DNA of 64,000 bases from Beroe ovata (lineage: Eukaryota; Ctenophora; Nuda; Beroida; Beroidae), in contig CAMPET010000042.1 in the NCBI GenBank assembly GCA_946803715.1, forward strand, positions 237,070-301,069, written 5' to 3'. This document shows, one piece after another, positions 37,001-48,718 of the stretch (position 1 is its first letter; each line of letters begins with the position of its first letter). Position numbers and translations under genes: made by a program. The notes under the pieces were generated by a model, which was not told the DNA's origin, made no database searches, and saw only the letters and a list, made by a program, of their open reading frames with translations.

Positions 37001-40000
37001 CTGGCGCTGAGGAGGGTACTGCCACCCCGGCTCGAGAAGGAGAGGCGGCTACACCTGCTGCTGCATCAGGTGGAGAAGAGGGGGCTCAACCTGCTGTAGA
37101 GCAACCCGCCGCAGAGACACCCACGGTTTGTGAGATACAGAGTTATTGTTGAGCTAGGAATTAGTCAAATTCATATTCTATAGTTCATCCAGGTTGATGA
37201 CAATTCCCATTAACCTCAGGCTGATCAACCAGCCGTGGTCCCATCCCCTGAACCAACCTTCAAGACCATCTACAAGGAAGTGCTCTCTCCCCGAGCTCAG
37301 TTGGGCAAAGCAGTGGAACAGGCCATGACCAAGGGGAAGAGTGTTCCGATTAACACGATGACAGAAATCGTTGTGATGGGAATAAGGTGTGTTGTGGTGA
37401 TATGAGAACTCATAGGGAGTCAGCTCCTTGGGCTGAGTTGTTATACCCGTTTGTCACGATTTGTTCTTTACTAGGGAGATTCCTGAAGGAACGGGTTGGA
37501 TTCTTGATAACTATCCAAAGACACTGAAGCAAGCCAAGTCACTGGAGAAGGCGTTGAGTGGGTTTAGTGGATCCGAGAGCCGAGCATCTATCTTGGGAAC
37601 CCCTGCGTCAGCGACTCCCAGAGGAACACCATCAGGGTCGACCAGGGGGACACCATCCCCCTCGAAACTCAGCAAGAACGGGAGTAAGAAAGGGAAGACG
37701 AATCAGTTGGTTGACGAGCCAGACTGTGATAAGCCTACTCCGGTGAGTATGGCAAGGGGTTATTTCCAGCTGATTGCTGGCTGATTGCCACCATCCTCCA
37801 CTATAATTCACTCAACTGTTTCAGCCACCAGCCCCCTTGAGTGGTCTAGACCTGGTTATCCATCTGTCCATACCGGACAAAGTGGCGATAAAGCGTGCAT
37901 GTGGCCGGAGGAAACACAAGGACGGGGAGGAATACCATGAGGAACATAGACCACCTCCAGAGGGCAGTTATACGGGGGTACCACCCTCCTATGACGAGTT
38001 CAATGTCAAACACAGGTATGCAATATGCATTGTGCATGAATAAACACATCGAGCTGGATTATTACAGTTGCTCAATGTCTCTCCACCCTCACCCTCACCC
38101 TCACTTCATCTCACTTGGTCTCACTTAACTCATAACCCTCACCCTTACTTCATCTCACTTCACAGGAGTGTCACATCTCCCACACTCAAACAGTACTTCG
38201 CCGAGTCTATCGACACGGAATTCGGCACAGAGTAAATCCACATTTCAATCTTCAGTAACATCCATATTCCTTGCTCCATTTTTGCGAATAATCCCACTCA
38301 CTTAATCTCTCGTTTGCGAATAACCCACTCACCTAATCTCTCTCAGAGAGTTACACCGCACTCCCTCACCCCCCACCTATCTCACAGTAATACCGGCGGA
38401 AAATGATGAGATGCCGTCACAGTTAGTTATATTCACATTTCACCATCTATCATGGGTTTAAACGAAAAATTAGTGAGCAAGGTTCACATTCACCTGCTCT
38501 CATTTGGCGTTCATTCTGTCACAGAAATATTTCTGTAACAGTGTAACTCGTATAATATGCTGAACCACATGGTTTTCTGTGTTCTGATAGATTAGTTTTA
38601 CCAGTCCCAGTCCAGAAACTGTTCCCATTGAAGATGATGCATACCGGCAAATACAACCGCGGTAACTTCATTTATACATGTGTGTTGTACACATCTGTGC
38701 GTGTGTGTACAATGTACAATTCTGTGTGTCTGTGTGCAAGTGCTTTCTTGTTGCTCTTTCTACTTCTTTTTATCCCGCTTCGAAATTGTGTGCCATGCGT
38801 TTCCGTGACTTTCTGGTATTGTATAATCTCTGTGTTGTGTGGAAGGATATGGAAGGATATGAGAAACAGGAGTTGAAACTCTCAGTACCATGCTTCTAAA
38901 ATCTAACAACTGATGTCTCCGTTCTGCAGACTGGTTACATACCAAGAGGAATGGCCCAAGATGGAAAAGTGGTTCAACATGTTCAACAACTTGATAACTG
39001 TCGATGGTCAAGCTCCCCTCAGTTAGTAGCTGTCACCCACGTAATGAGCACTTGCTGTTTCCATGGGAACAGTCTACCTATTACTACGTGATTGTGACGC
39101 CGCTCTCCCGCACGCAGGTAACGTTGAGGAAGAGGTTGAGGACCACCTGGAGGAAGTGATAGCCAGGAAGAACAAGCCACCCACTCCCTCGCCCACTCCT
39201 ACTCCTGTGGAAGAGGTGGCATCAGCCACCCCCGCAGAGACCAGCCCTGCTGTGGCTGAGGGAACCCCAGCACCGGACCAAGAAGGGGCTCCAACCCCCG
39301 CCGCCGCCTCAGAACCAGGTTCACAGGAGGGCGTTCCTGAGACTATCCCTGAGGAACCACCTAAACCACCATCCCCTCTACCAGGTGAGTTGATGTGCGT
39401 GCCTGGAATACCTTGACCCAAATATCATGTTGACGACTTACTTGGTTGTGAGTGTGGTTTTGTTTCAGGGTCTGAGGAATGGACGTATGTCGACGAACCT
39501 ATTCCGTCGGAAGCAGCCGTCGTGTTGTTCCCTCAATGGGAGCTCATCCAGGATTCGTATCTCAAACTCTGCAAGCACACGTTCAAGAAAATCAGGAGTG
39601 AACGGGAAACAATTGTCAGATACTTCTTCTCTTCGAAAAAGAATTTCCTTATCTTCTTACAGGTGATTGGTGGTCAGGAGATTCCACTACTAGTCATATC
39701 TTTAGATTTTGGAATAAGAACTAACAAGTTATATTTTTGTTTTCCAGAGACCAGACAACAAACAGACGTTTGTTACGAGCTGGGTCAAAAACTACAACAA
39801 TGTAGCAGAAGATATGAGAGAAGATGTCGAAATGAAGGCAGAGCTACATCAAACTGTAGAGGTAAGAAGAAATAACCCAAATAAGATTCACTTCGAAGCT
39901 ATAATGAAAGTGCTTCTAGAAGTATCTTGAAATGACTTGACGTGTGACAGGATTTGCAAGAGAAGTTATGGGATATCTCTGACAAAAAGAAGGTTGAGGC

Positions 40001-43000
40001 TGAAGAAGAAAGACAGAATATTATTACCGAACAGTGGCTCGAAGATCACATTGGAATCTTGACAAACCACTATATCCAACTCTTGCAGGTTCTTCCCGTT
40101 CCAGAAATCATTATATCAAACACTTTCCTTGTGTGTCTGAGGCTCAGGAGTTGGTACTTACATTTCTATGCTCCAGGCTGAAGTGGACAGATATCAGGGG
40201 TCGGTACGCTTGATCAAGGATTTCTATCAAGTACTGTCTGCCAAGATTCTTGATGAATCTCACAAGGAGTTTGTTAGAGTACCGTTGGTAGAACTCCCAC
40301 GAACGGAAAGCCCACAACCTCCCAGGTAGATTATTAATGAAAATGGGGCAGGTTCCTGCAAAAGGGTCTTCGCGTTGGCATAGAAACTTGTCTCAATTTG
40401 TGAAGAAAGCCTAAAATTTTAAAACTTCGTCTGCGCGGCGCGACCGGCCTGTGTTGCATGCGCACCAAAACTTTCTGGTGAATAGCGTCGAAATAATGGG
40501 CAGAAACATGAACTGATGTACATACGTTAAAATAAAATGGACAGATCATTCATCATCAGGTCTCAATTTCACATGCTATTAATTCAATACCTTATGAGAT
40601 TCATCGAATCAACTCAATTACTCGTGCCCTTATTTATACGTTGAAGAGAAACATCCAGTATTTCCAGTGAGGAGAAGAACGAACGGTCGTCTGCCCGAAG
40701 TGAGAGGAGTAAGAGCGCCGGCAAAGTCCAGGCAAGCCCCAGTATGCAGACACCTGGAATTCCTGCTACAGAATCTGAGGAGAACGGCGATCCACCCAGG
40801 AGAATCCCCCTGGTGTCGAGAAAAGCTCTGGAAAGAGAGAGTATGCGTTTGTCATGAGCATTGTCAGTTTACTGTATAATGATATCATTCCCCCAAGTTC
40901 ATCATCGTAAAGATGAGATAACTCACCTCGTACATCACATTATCTCCACCATTCACCTCAGATAACCTCATCACCATTGACTCACCCTTGATCCTCTAGG
41001 CCCTCAATCAGGCAGGAAGAGTGGCAAGCCACCCAGAGAGACCCCTGAGCAGGACAGTGAAGAGGCGCAGATTGTGGAGGCTTACATGTCGGCTCTGGCA
41101 GTGATTGAGCAGCTAAAACAGCCATCGCCCGATGATGACGCCGGCGGCGACGGAAAGGTTCGTTTTGTCGATTTTGGATGAATAGTTTGAACGAACTGAG
41201 ATTGATGTAAGTCAAGGAATAACTCCTAAATTTCGAATGTCACATTATACCACTCGAGACTCACGCTTAGACCCCAGACCTCAAAACAGGGAAAGGCAAA
41301 GGGCAAGGACAAGGGAAAGCCGAAGAAAGGGAAGAAGTCAGCATCGCCGGCAGCCACGCCGAACGCTGGCACGCCCTTACCAGAGCTCACCCCAGAAGAG
41401 ATTGCAAAGCAGAAGATGTTGGAAAGAGCTAATATGGAGTGTGCTGCGGCTTTGCTGTGTGAAGAGAAGTCACTCAACTTGAAGCTTGCAATTGTCAAGG
41501 TACAATTATACCCATCTATGATTGGGAGTTGATTTATTTGCATTTTCCGGTGAGAGATTCAATGTCATGTTAACTTAACACATTTACCTACCAAAGCTAA
41601 GGGCTATCACGGTAATCAAAGATCTGAAAGAGAGGGCAGCTAAGATGTATGAGGTTCAGTACGAGTGGATCGGACAACGATTCCAGAAAGAGATGGACAG
41701 GTTTAAATCACTATTTTCTTTTATCATTTGCCGACTTAACACAAGCTATTTTCTCCATCCCACTCAACACCTCTCTTCCTCTCCTCCCCAGTATCAAATC
41801 CATGGTTGAGCTACTCGGTGATATTATCGAGAGTGAGAAAGCACTCCTACCCCAAGTTGTGCTAGCCGATGAGAAGTTCGAGGTTGACATGAGTTACAAG
41901 ATGTTTGAACCCCCGGTCACACCACCGCCTGATGTGCCCATTGAGGTTCCAACCCCGGATATTTTCACTATTGATCAGGTATTATAGACGATAGTATATA
42001 TGTACTCCAAAGTTCAGACGGCTTTTCTTTCATCATAAGCAACATGAGAAAGATGTATGATAATGTGAGAATATGTGAATGTGATCTTCCATCCCCAGCT
42101 ACAAGATCTCCATCGTAATCTTAAAGAAGTTGCCCCCTCCGGTTTCATCTCTCTAGACCTGCTTGTTGAGATGTTTGAACCTCCCTCCTACCTCCCTGAA
42201 ATATGGCAGAATATCACCGTACAACAGGTCAGGGTCATTCCAAAAATCGGGAGGCTAATTCCAGGGCCGGTGTTCTATATGAATGATTCCTTCATTTTCG
42301 TCATTCCCAGCTGGAAGAGGTCTTCTCTCGTCACCTCTGTGAAACAAAGTACATCAACTGGCGTACTGTTCTCCTCTCCTGTCTCCTTCCTATCCCACTC
42401 CCGTCCCAACAAGAGGTTTTGAAACTCACGTTATGAGAACTGGATTAGTGTGTGTTATATTTTCATTCCTTATCCAGTAGAGTTATTGCAGTAGAGGAAT
42501 ATGTCGCGACATTACACTGATATTACTAATGTACTGATATACATGGCTATTGGCTACTGATACACATGGCTAAGTTGAGATCAATAGCGTGAATATCTGT
42601 TGCTTTGACAGTGACGTCTTTTCACTTTTAGTTGATAAGGGCAGCACAGCAATACAGAGTCACTGACAAAGAAGGGCGTGGCATGGTCAACTTGGCACAG
42701 TATGCCAGTGTAAGTACAGAATATCGAAGAATGTAGTTGAAGTAGAGATCATAATTTTGATTTTCCGAAGTTCACATGATGATATGCTAGGGTGATCTGT
42801 GGTTCAGTGGTGGAGACAACATCGCCCCTGACGGGACAGCCCAGTTTGACAGACTTGGTCACCTCAGGACAACACTATTCTCGCTCTTCTGCGAGGATAA
42901 CTATCAGATCGATTATACCAGTCTTCTCTTACTTTTCTGTGCTGATCCCGAACCAGGGAATGGTATGAATTTCAAAAGAATTTTAAAGAATTGAAGAATT

Positions 43001-43792
43001 TGCCCTACTTTTCACTGTTCATAGATTTTCAACACTTCTTATTATTTTTCACTACCCCAGGAGCACTGAAAGCTCTTGCCATGATAACGGGCATGGAAGT
43101 GGACTGGCCTGCCTACATCGAAAGCCCCGACCCGAATAGGGAGCTGGGAGAGGAGGATGTGCTCAGTAGTACGGGGGCAGCGGTGGGTGTGCCCACCAAA
43201 CATGTTCCCATCACACTCGATCAGTTGAAGAGGGTTGTGTCCTTCAACAGGATGCCAACTGCTGCTCTCAAACTTGTAGAGGTATAGAAACTTAGTTCAT
43301 GTTCTGATTGAGTTCTATCCATCGTACAGACCGACGATCTCCGATTAAACACATAGTAAAGCACATAGTAAAGCACGGGAACGATTTTATCCTCTTATTT
43401 CTCACACGTCTTCTATTAGGAGGAGCTGGAGACTGTGTTCAAGGAGATCCAAGGAACTGATGGGACAGCTGATGTCTCCACTCTCCTTGTACATCCTAAG
43501 GGACGAGACATTATTCTACATACACCATCTTATCTGCTTGTGGTGAGTCATGCTGTTGCCATGGAAACGAGTGAATTTGTTCCTATACAGTGATTGAATC
43601 AGGTTTGGGCGTGTATACGCGAGTATGTTAGACCCCAACTAGTCGTGACGTCATGGGTGACGTCACCCGTGATGTCACGACTAGTTGGGGTCTTAACCAC
43701 CAATTCTCCATTAGGATTACCGGGCTCTCCTCCTCGATACCGTATCTCAAGATCCAAAGATAACTGAACGAGTCCCTCAGCCACTTGTTTGA
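28007..43792 (+). CDS. SPEF2: Sperm flagellar protein 2 (central-pair projection protein), 39 exons
   Basis: In-phase exons give 1,854 aa (human about 1,820): 28007-28064, 28140-28242, 28318-28399, 28484-28654, 28741-28847, 29313-29376, 29470-29550, 29677-29736, 29857-29942, 35411-35555, 35660-36037, 36122-36217, 36296-36430, 36585-36797, 36877-37125, 37220-37386, 37475-37742, 37825-38015, 38166-38231, 38347-38421, 38596-38661, 38930-39021, 39118-39384, 39469-39662, 39748-39861, 39951-40088, 40177-40325, 40668-40840, 41000-41157, 41278-41499, 41597-41700, 41792-41978, 42099-42227, 42311-42415, 42632-42709, 42791-42962, 43061-43281, 43420-43542, 43715-43792. It opens with the CH-like domain (MTEILCKWL; 'AKLNNFSRLEP'). 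A coiled coil ('LVEQLAAHEAIEQRKHED') follows, then an adenylate-kinase-like P-loop 'VGKTFAGKTS', Pro/Ala-rich linkers, and the 'GSEEWTYVDEP' block near the middle. SPEF2/CPC1 supports assembly of the C1b central-pair projection and ciliary motility. The first nine exons are separated from the rest by 5.5 kb holding two genes, yet both junction phases match. Confidence 0.93.
30861..31937 (+). CDS. Intronless protein with two tandem Tudor/agenet-like modules, nested in SPEF2 intron 9
   Basis: A single 358-codon frame made of two similar ~150-residue halves. Each has 'GWF', then 'SCMVQWVDGNW' or 'SCMVRWTDGNW', 'VGSRVLFKQGIY' or 'IGSRVLFPQGLY', 'RWHPGVITEV' or 'RWHVGVITDV', and a 'DYSPTFTNMKLSELR' or 'HSDTFEGLKLEDLR' terminus. 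A proline-rich linker separates the halves. The aromatic-rich, beta-like pattern around 'W.DGNW' resembles Tudor/agenet folds that bind methylated peptides; this assignment is tentative. An upstream ATG pair is close (M1, M4). An AATAAA at 32089-32094, about 150 bp past the stop, supports an independent transcription unit on the host's strand. Confidence 0.8.
   Translation: MVAMTTSTDLFPGEAVLVNWLGEGWFAATVHSLLPGTQSCMVQWVDGNWCAEEAKFADLLRYREPDYNDIVVGSRVLFKQGIYRCQGVVSDRWHPGVITEVIGNRKAEPLYDGDHMGDDGYDDYSPTFTNMKLSELRLPLPIQPSAAIPSAPPARQQSPDPVMPEVGSQVFVAWYGYGWFTAIIERYIDNQESCMVRWTDGNWSAESASYKNLIADRAPDPKILYIGSRVLFPQGLYYCTPGSPNGTGRSLSAAQREIVKRRKEVSVRWHVGVITDVVNGPADGDVSYSGKHVPREDPGFQTDNFDGHSDTFEGLKLEDLRDTCLLSDYKRAEQQKQDIDNMLTQICGLLNENAPNDS
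32202..34380 (+). CDS. ZSWIM2: ZSWIM2-type E3 ubiquitin ligase, nested in SPEF2 intron 9
   Basis: Two exons, 32202-33308 and 33436-34380, 683 aa. Order: SWIM zinc finger ('CTCSTF...LCIHI', about residues 57-75), RING ('CPICQDEM', about 147-195, ending 'CPMCRAEF'), ZZ finger ('CNNCNVTPIQGKLYLCTIC', about 226-275), then a second RING ('CGICLASYTI...LPCSHRFH', about 345 on) completed across the intron by 'CPTCNETVVV'. This four-domain order is that of ZSWIM2 (MEX), a testis-enriched self-ubiquitinating E3 in mammals. The ~290-residue C-terminal tail is low-complexity, rich in S, R and N. The start is the ATG at 32202, chosen because homology begins shortly after it; the frame is open upstream to 32109. 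It lies 265 bp downstream of the Tudor-like gene, same strand. Confidence 0.9.
34782..34849 (+). CDS. SPEF2: Candidate alternative first exon of SPEF2
   Basis: An ATG at 34782, preceded by an in-frame TGA, opens a 22-codon frame (MNGNVGMSPKNSSSLSS...). It ends at a GTAATG donor in phase 2, the phase required by the next SPEF2 exon at 35411. The upstream stop means it can only be a first coding exon. It would give a shorter SPEF2 without the CH-like domain, driven from a promoter downstream of the nested genes. Not proven without transcripts. Confidence 0.5.
38089..38160. repeat. 'accctc' / 'cttcatctcactt' repeat in a SPEF2 intron
   Basis: Tandem 'accctc' units are followed by two copies of an 'acttcatctcactt'-like phrase, just upstream of the acceptor for the exon at 38166. 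The pyrimidine-rich tract doubles as the polypyrimidine tract. Confidence 0.6.
43630..43693. promoter_or_regulatory. 64-bp near-perfect palindrome with two TGACGTCA sites
   Basis: Lies in the last SPEF2 intron. The left arm 'agaccccaactagtcgtgac' and the right arm 'gtcacgactagttggggtct' are exact complements. The inner part adds 'gggtgacgtcaccc'. TGACGTCA, the consensus CRE/ATF octamer, occurs at 43646-43653 and 43658-43665. It could be a regulatory site or just a small fold-back insertion; sequence alone cannot decide. Confidence 0.55.
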
Positions 43793-44134
43793 TGTGAAGC
43801 CCTCTGGCGAGCAAACATAGACTCAAAATTCAGAGAGTTTTTACTTGTTCTCCCATCTATGTACAATGAACATATATTTCGACTAGATGATTCCGAACTT
43901 TGTTTAAATCTTTCTGTAAATATGCCATGTATAAAAGTATTGGCATGTGACTTTTACCCGTGAAGATAGATAAAATAACTGAGAATGCCCGTGAAAGGTT
44001 TTATCGTGAACACACAGTAATACCGGAACATGCACTCAGTCAACCAGCTGTTAAACATTTGCTATAGTCGCTCTATATCATATATATATCCCATCGTTCA
44101 GATATTATGTGCATTCTGTTTGTGTATAGTTAAT

Positions 44135-44140
44135 AATAAA
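44135..44140 (+). terminator. Polyadenylation signal AATAAA, SPEF2
   Basis: The canonical AATAAA within 'taataataaacgatt' lies about 345 bp downstream of the SPEF2 stop codon, in an AT-rich stretch. It is the first full-consensus signal I see on the plus strand after the stop. Confidence 0.55.
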
Positions 44141-45279
44141 CGATTCTTGTATCACAAAAACTAATATCGTGTTTTGCTTTTACATTTCATTTTACTTAAC
44201 CGGAAGAAGCAGTGAAATCAACCGAAACGCATATCTAGACTTTTTGGATTCTTCTTTGTTATTGCGTTGTTTCAATCCAATCAGCAGCGTTCGGCACCGG
44301 TGAATGTGCCATCTCGTGATACCATAGTAAGGATAAACATCGCAAAACTTTCATCAATTTCCACCAGTCTGCACCCGAAAAGCAAAAAGTGTGTACGCAA
44401 CACACACATTCAATAATTGCATAGCCCGTACTGTCTGATGCTCAGCTTAGCATTTTATCAGTTTTCCTATGAGGTTCAAGCCTCAGGGTACTTAGGTTTT
44501 ACCATCAACGTTTGATTTTGAAAATTTAACCCATCAGTCTTATCTCTTCATCAAGTACAACAATCACTCTCATGTTCTTCTCAACAACTTGCATGAACCA
44601 CATAAGTCAGCACGAGAATTTATACACACACATGTGATGCACATCCACACACACACACGTATACATTGTGGTTTGTACATTTTACACAGTGTACGTGTAC
44701 ATGCACACTCTCCACTACTAAGCCGCGCGCGCACGTGACATTTCATAGATGTTGCGAGGGATATGTATTTCTTCGTTGCGTTCTCTCCACTTCATTGTAC
44801 ATTTTGTGTCTGCGAACCGCGTTTTGAGTTCTGTCCTGTGGCAAGTTTTACATTGATTGCCAAGATTTGCAACTGTCTTGTCTCTTGTACATCAAAACAT
44901 CAGCTCAATGCAAGATTTGGAACCAATATCATATCCGAAGTCCCGAGTCCGTTATAAGAGGCAGGTTTCTGGTTTTGTAGAATCAGCTGTTGTTTAACTT
45001 TTACTTAAGATATCTATAACATCTACAATGACACAGTCTAATCTAGTTATGTAGCGTCACTTCCTTCCTCGTCGATTCCACTTTCTGGTACCCAAGTTTT
45101 TATCCCTAGCCTTGTGTCTCATATGGTTAATCAAGAGGTTTCGAATAGGTTATCGTTTAGCTTCAAGAGCGAATTGACCGCTTATTGCAATATACCGGCG
45201 TTGGACATTTAAAATCGACTTAAGTTATGTGCCTAGCCTGGAGGGCACGGTGGAGATATTTTCAATTCAACGGTGAATA

Positions 45280-46180
45280 TACAGGGTGTGTCAAAAAAAA
45301 GTGGACAAAAGTAGACGTCCATATCTCAGCTTCTGTTTGGAGTTTCCGGATGAAATTTGGAGGTGTGGTAGGTATCGGTTATACGTTTTTGCAAAAAAAT
45401 TTTCAAGTCCCTAGCTCGAAAAATGTGGATTTTCCGTTTCTGAGCCTCAAAAACGTTAGCTCTCAACGGGGTCATGAAGGCCTAATATTGCCCGTAATAT
45501 CCTGAAAATTTCATCGAGTTTGCTCAAAAAACGGCAGAGATATACGCATTTATGTAACACAAAATAGCGAAAAAACAAACAGCAGCAGAGTTCCTATGCA
45601 CAGTAGTACACAGTGACACGCAACACCGTGCGTGTGTGTAAGTGTAAACAATATCGCTACATATGGAGCACACATTCAAATTGATATACACACCCGCCTC
45701 AGTGACGCCAGTTATTGATTGACCACAGATTCGGTACATTATCAATTGCTACACGCATTTGGGTGATCAGCCTACATTATTTGAGAACATCAATTTGAAT
45801 ATGGGATATTGTTTACACTTACACACACGCACGGTGTTGCGTGTCACTGTGTACTACTGTGTATAGGAACTCTGCTGCTGTTTGTTTTTTCGCTATTTTG
45901 TGTTACATAAATGCGTATATCTCTGCCGTTTTTTGAGCAAACTCGATGAAATTTTCAGGATATTACGGGCAATATTAGGCCTTCATGACCCCGTTGAGAG
46001 CTAACGTTTTTGAGGCTCAGAAACGGAAAATCCACATTTTTCGAGCTAGGGACTTGAAAATTTTTTTGCAAAAACTTATAACCGATACCTACCACACCTC
46101 CAAATTTCATCCGGAAACTCCAAACAGAAGCTGAGATATGGACGTCTACTTTTGTCCACTTTTTTTTGACACACCCTGTA
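45280..46180. mobile_element. ~0.9-kb fold-back transposon with Tc1/mariner-like ends
   Basis: Two ~375-400-bp arms (about 45280-45655 and 45806-46180) are nearly exact reverse complements, separated by a ~150-bp centre that is itself partly complementary. The outer ends read 'TACAGGGTGTGTCAAAAAAA' and its complement, bounded by TA, as in Tc1/mariner-type elements. No transposase frame is present, so it is non-autonomous. Imperfect direct copies of 'attttcaattcaacggtgaa' lie on both sides. Confidence 0.85.
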
Positions 46181-48390
46181 TTTTCAATTGAACGGCGAAC
46201 ATATTTTCAATTCAATTTGATTCAATTCAGATCCTTGTATGACTTGTTAAACAAAGAATCGAAACCGTGGCGATGTCACAAAAGCTGATTGCCCAATCAC
46301 ACATTTGATAGTATCGTCTGTAAATTCAGGAGGCGTGATTTGTCTTCCTTATAGCGATCTGTTGTCGCCGTGAGAAAAATATATACATCGTAGTTGGTAA
46401 CCGTCGGGCACTAATGGACTCACTTTGCATTGTGCGCCCGTAGTCCAACAGTCAAAATCTGATCATGAATGTAACCATATATTGTGTAGCAATGGGCACT
46501 GTATTGTGCAGGGGGTACAATTAGTAAACAGATAATCCAATAAGTAGCCACCCTCACCCTAGCACACAATGGCAAGCGGTTATGTCTGCCGATAGGGAAA
46601 CTTGGTTAGTACACTCGGTATGGAGAAAGTTGTGTGGCACTGTATGTGTGTTTGAATGGGGGACAAAGAATAGAAATAGCAAGAAATGGCCAATTCACTA
46701 GGTGGCCATTTCACTTGGCGTCTTCTCTTTCACTAGGTCGATTAATCACCGGCAGGCATTATACTTGTGGATATTTCGTTGTGGATATTGATAATTGCCA
46801 CAAATAGACCATTTGTCCCACTTTCCGGCACCCTGTTCCAGCTTCAAGCATCACGGGCATCGTTCCTCTTCCACCCTTTTGGAGACTCACCAAAACTGTG
46901 GACTGTTGCGCAAGCATTGGATTCTGATTGCTGGTACTATATCAAGTAGAGAATGAAAAATTCTGTTTTTCCTCTGATTTTGCGAGCTCAACAAATGAAA
47001 CGAGAGTCTACTGTATTCACAAGAATATATCATTTTCAGTGATCATTGAATTCATGGGTTGAGCCTGATCCCTACCGCTTACCAATATAATCATCATCTG
47101 GTTCCCAGCTTTATAGCACCAGCAATGTTCAGGCCTCATTAAGCTATCTGAAAATAAAATCTCAACATCGTATAAGTTTTAGAATCTACTTTATTTATTT
47201 TTTATCAATTGGGATCGACCGTGAAATCCAATAGGTACCTATAGAAGCGATCAGCCATTATTCGTTTCCTCTCTTTCCTCTCTTTGGTCATCGGCAGATA
47301 TGAATATCTTTCCAATAATTGCGGCGAATATCATTTCTATAACATCTCAAACCACTCACTCTCTCCTGCAAATATAATTACATCGGACCCAACAGCGCTG
47401 CTATGACGAATTGGTGGTATCGTGGTTCTACTGCTGGCTAATGATGAGTCAGTGTACGGAGTTTTTCCAATGGTATATTGAAATTCAATCACCAGATCGT
47501 ATAGTTCCCAGAGCGGTCATTGGGAGCTCCATCAGACATGATTTGTAGCACATAGTATCTTCGATCGTAGATATGGTATTTCGTACATCTACTGAGTTCT
47601 TATACTTTGGTTTCCTCTACTTTTACAGCTGTGTTCGGGCAGGTATCATTGACTCGAAATCCCATCGCAGTGCTCAAATTTTACTCACTCCTCAGAACTC
47701 ACCATTTCCATTTCCTTATTTTTTCTGAATAGTGAATTCGAATGAGTGTTGCACTATTGCGCTTTTCCTTTCGTTAGGGGTGAGTTGGGATTAGACTGGG
47801 TGGATCTTGAACAGATGGTGAGTGTCGACACTACCCGCCTTCTCATGAGCTATATGTTATCGATTGTTGATCTGATCGGTAAAATAATTGTATCACGACT
47901 CCTGATATCAACAAGAGCTGCTATGATATATGTTAACAACAGCTGTGATAATGGTGTTTGTACCCACTGTATCACGGTCACTGTATGTGTTACATTGTGA
48001 TATATCCCTGTTTAACATCCTGATTGGATGGTACTAGATAGGGGGGTACTATTAGATAGGGGGAATTTGATTAAGCGTAGGGGTATTGTGTTATAGCCGG
48101 GGGATATTTACTGCGCCTCGACTTGAATTTGGATGTCTTTTTTCTCCTTCACGTTTTTTTCCTCAACCCTTTTTAGGTACCACTTGAGGCAAAAAATTAT
48201 TAAAGATTTGGATTTTCCGAATATATGTCGTCTTCCATCAATCTCATTTCAATAAGTGATCGGAGAAGAAGCCGTAACGAAAGCTCTGTAACTACCGCGT
48301 ATCTTACATCACTATATTTACTAATTATGTGAGAACTGTCCTGACATCCTCTACTGGCAGGCCACCTAGTGAATACCTAGTGAGTATGAC

Positions 48391-48718
48391 ACACACACAC
48401 ACACACACACACANNNNNNNNNNNNNNNNNNNNNNNNNNNNNNNNNNNNNNNNNNNNNNNNNNNNNNNNNNNNNNNNNNNNNNNNNNNNNNNNNNNNNNN
48501 NNNNNNNNNNNNNNNNNNNNNNNNNNNNNNNNNNNNNNNNNNNNNNNNNNNNNNNNNNNNNNNNNNNNNNNNNNNNNNNNNNNNNNNNNNNNNNNNNNNN
48601 NNNNNNNNNNNNNNNNNNNNNNNNNNNNNNNNNNNNNNNNNNNNNNNNNNNNNNNNNNNNNNNNNNNNNNNNNNNNNNNNNNNNNNNNNNNNNNNNACAC
48701 ACACACACACACACACAC
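48391..48718. other. Assembly gap (283 N) within an (AC)n microsatellite
   Basis: 'acacac' runs flank N bases 48414-48696 on both sides. The gap most likely represents an unresolved microsatellite and adjoining sequence of unknown true length. Open frames drawn across it are meaningless. Confidence 0.97.
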
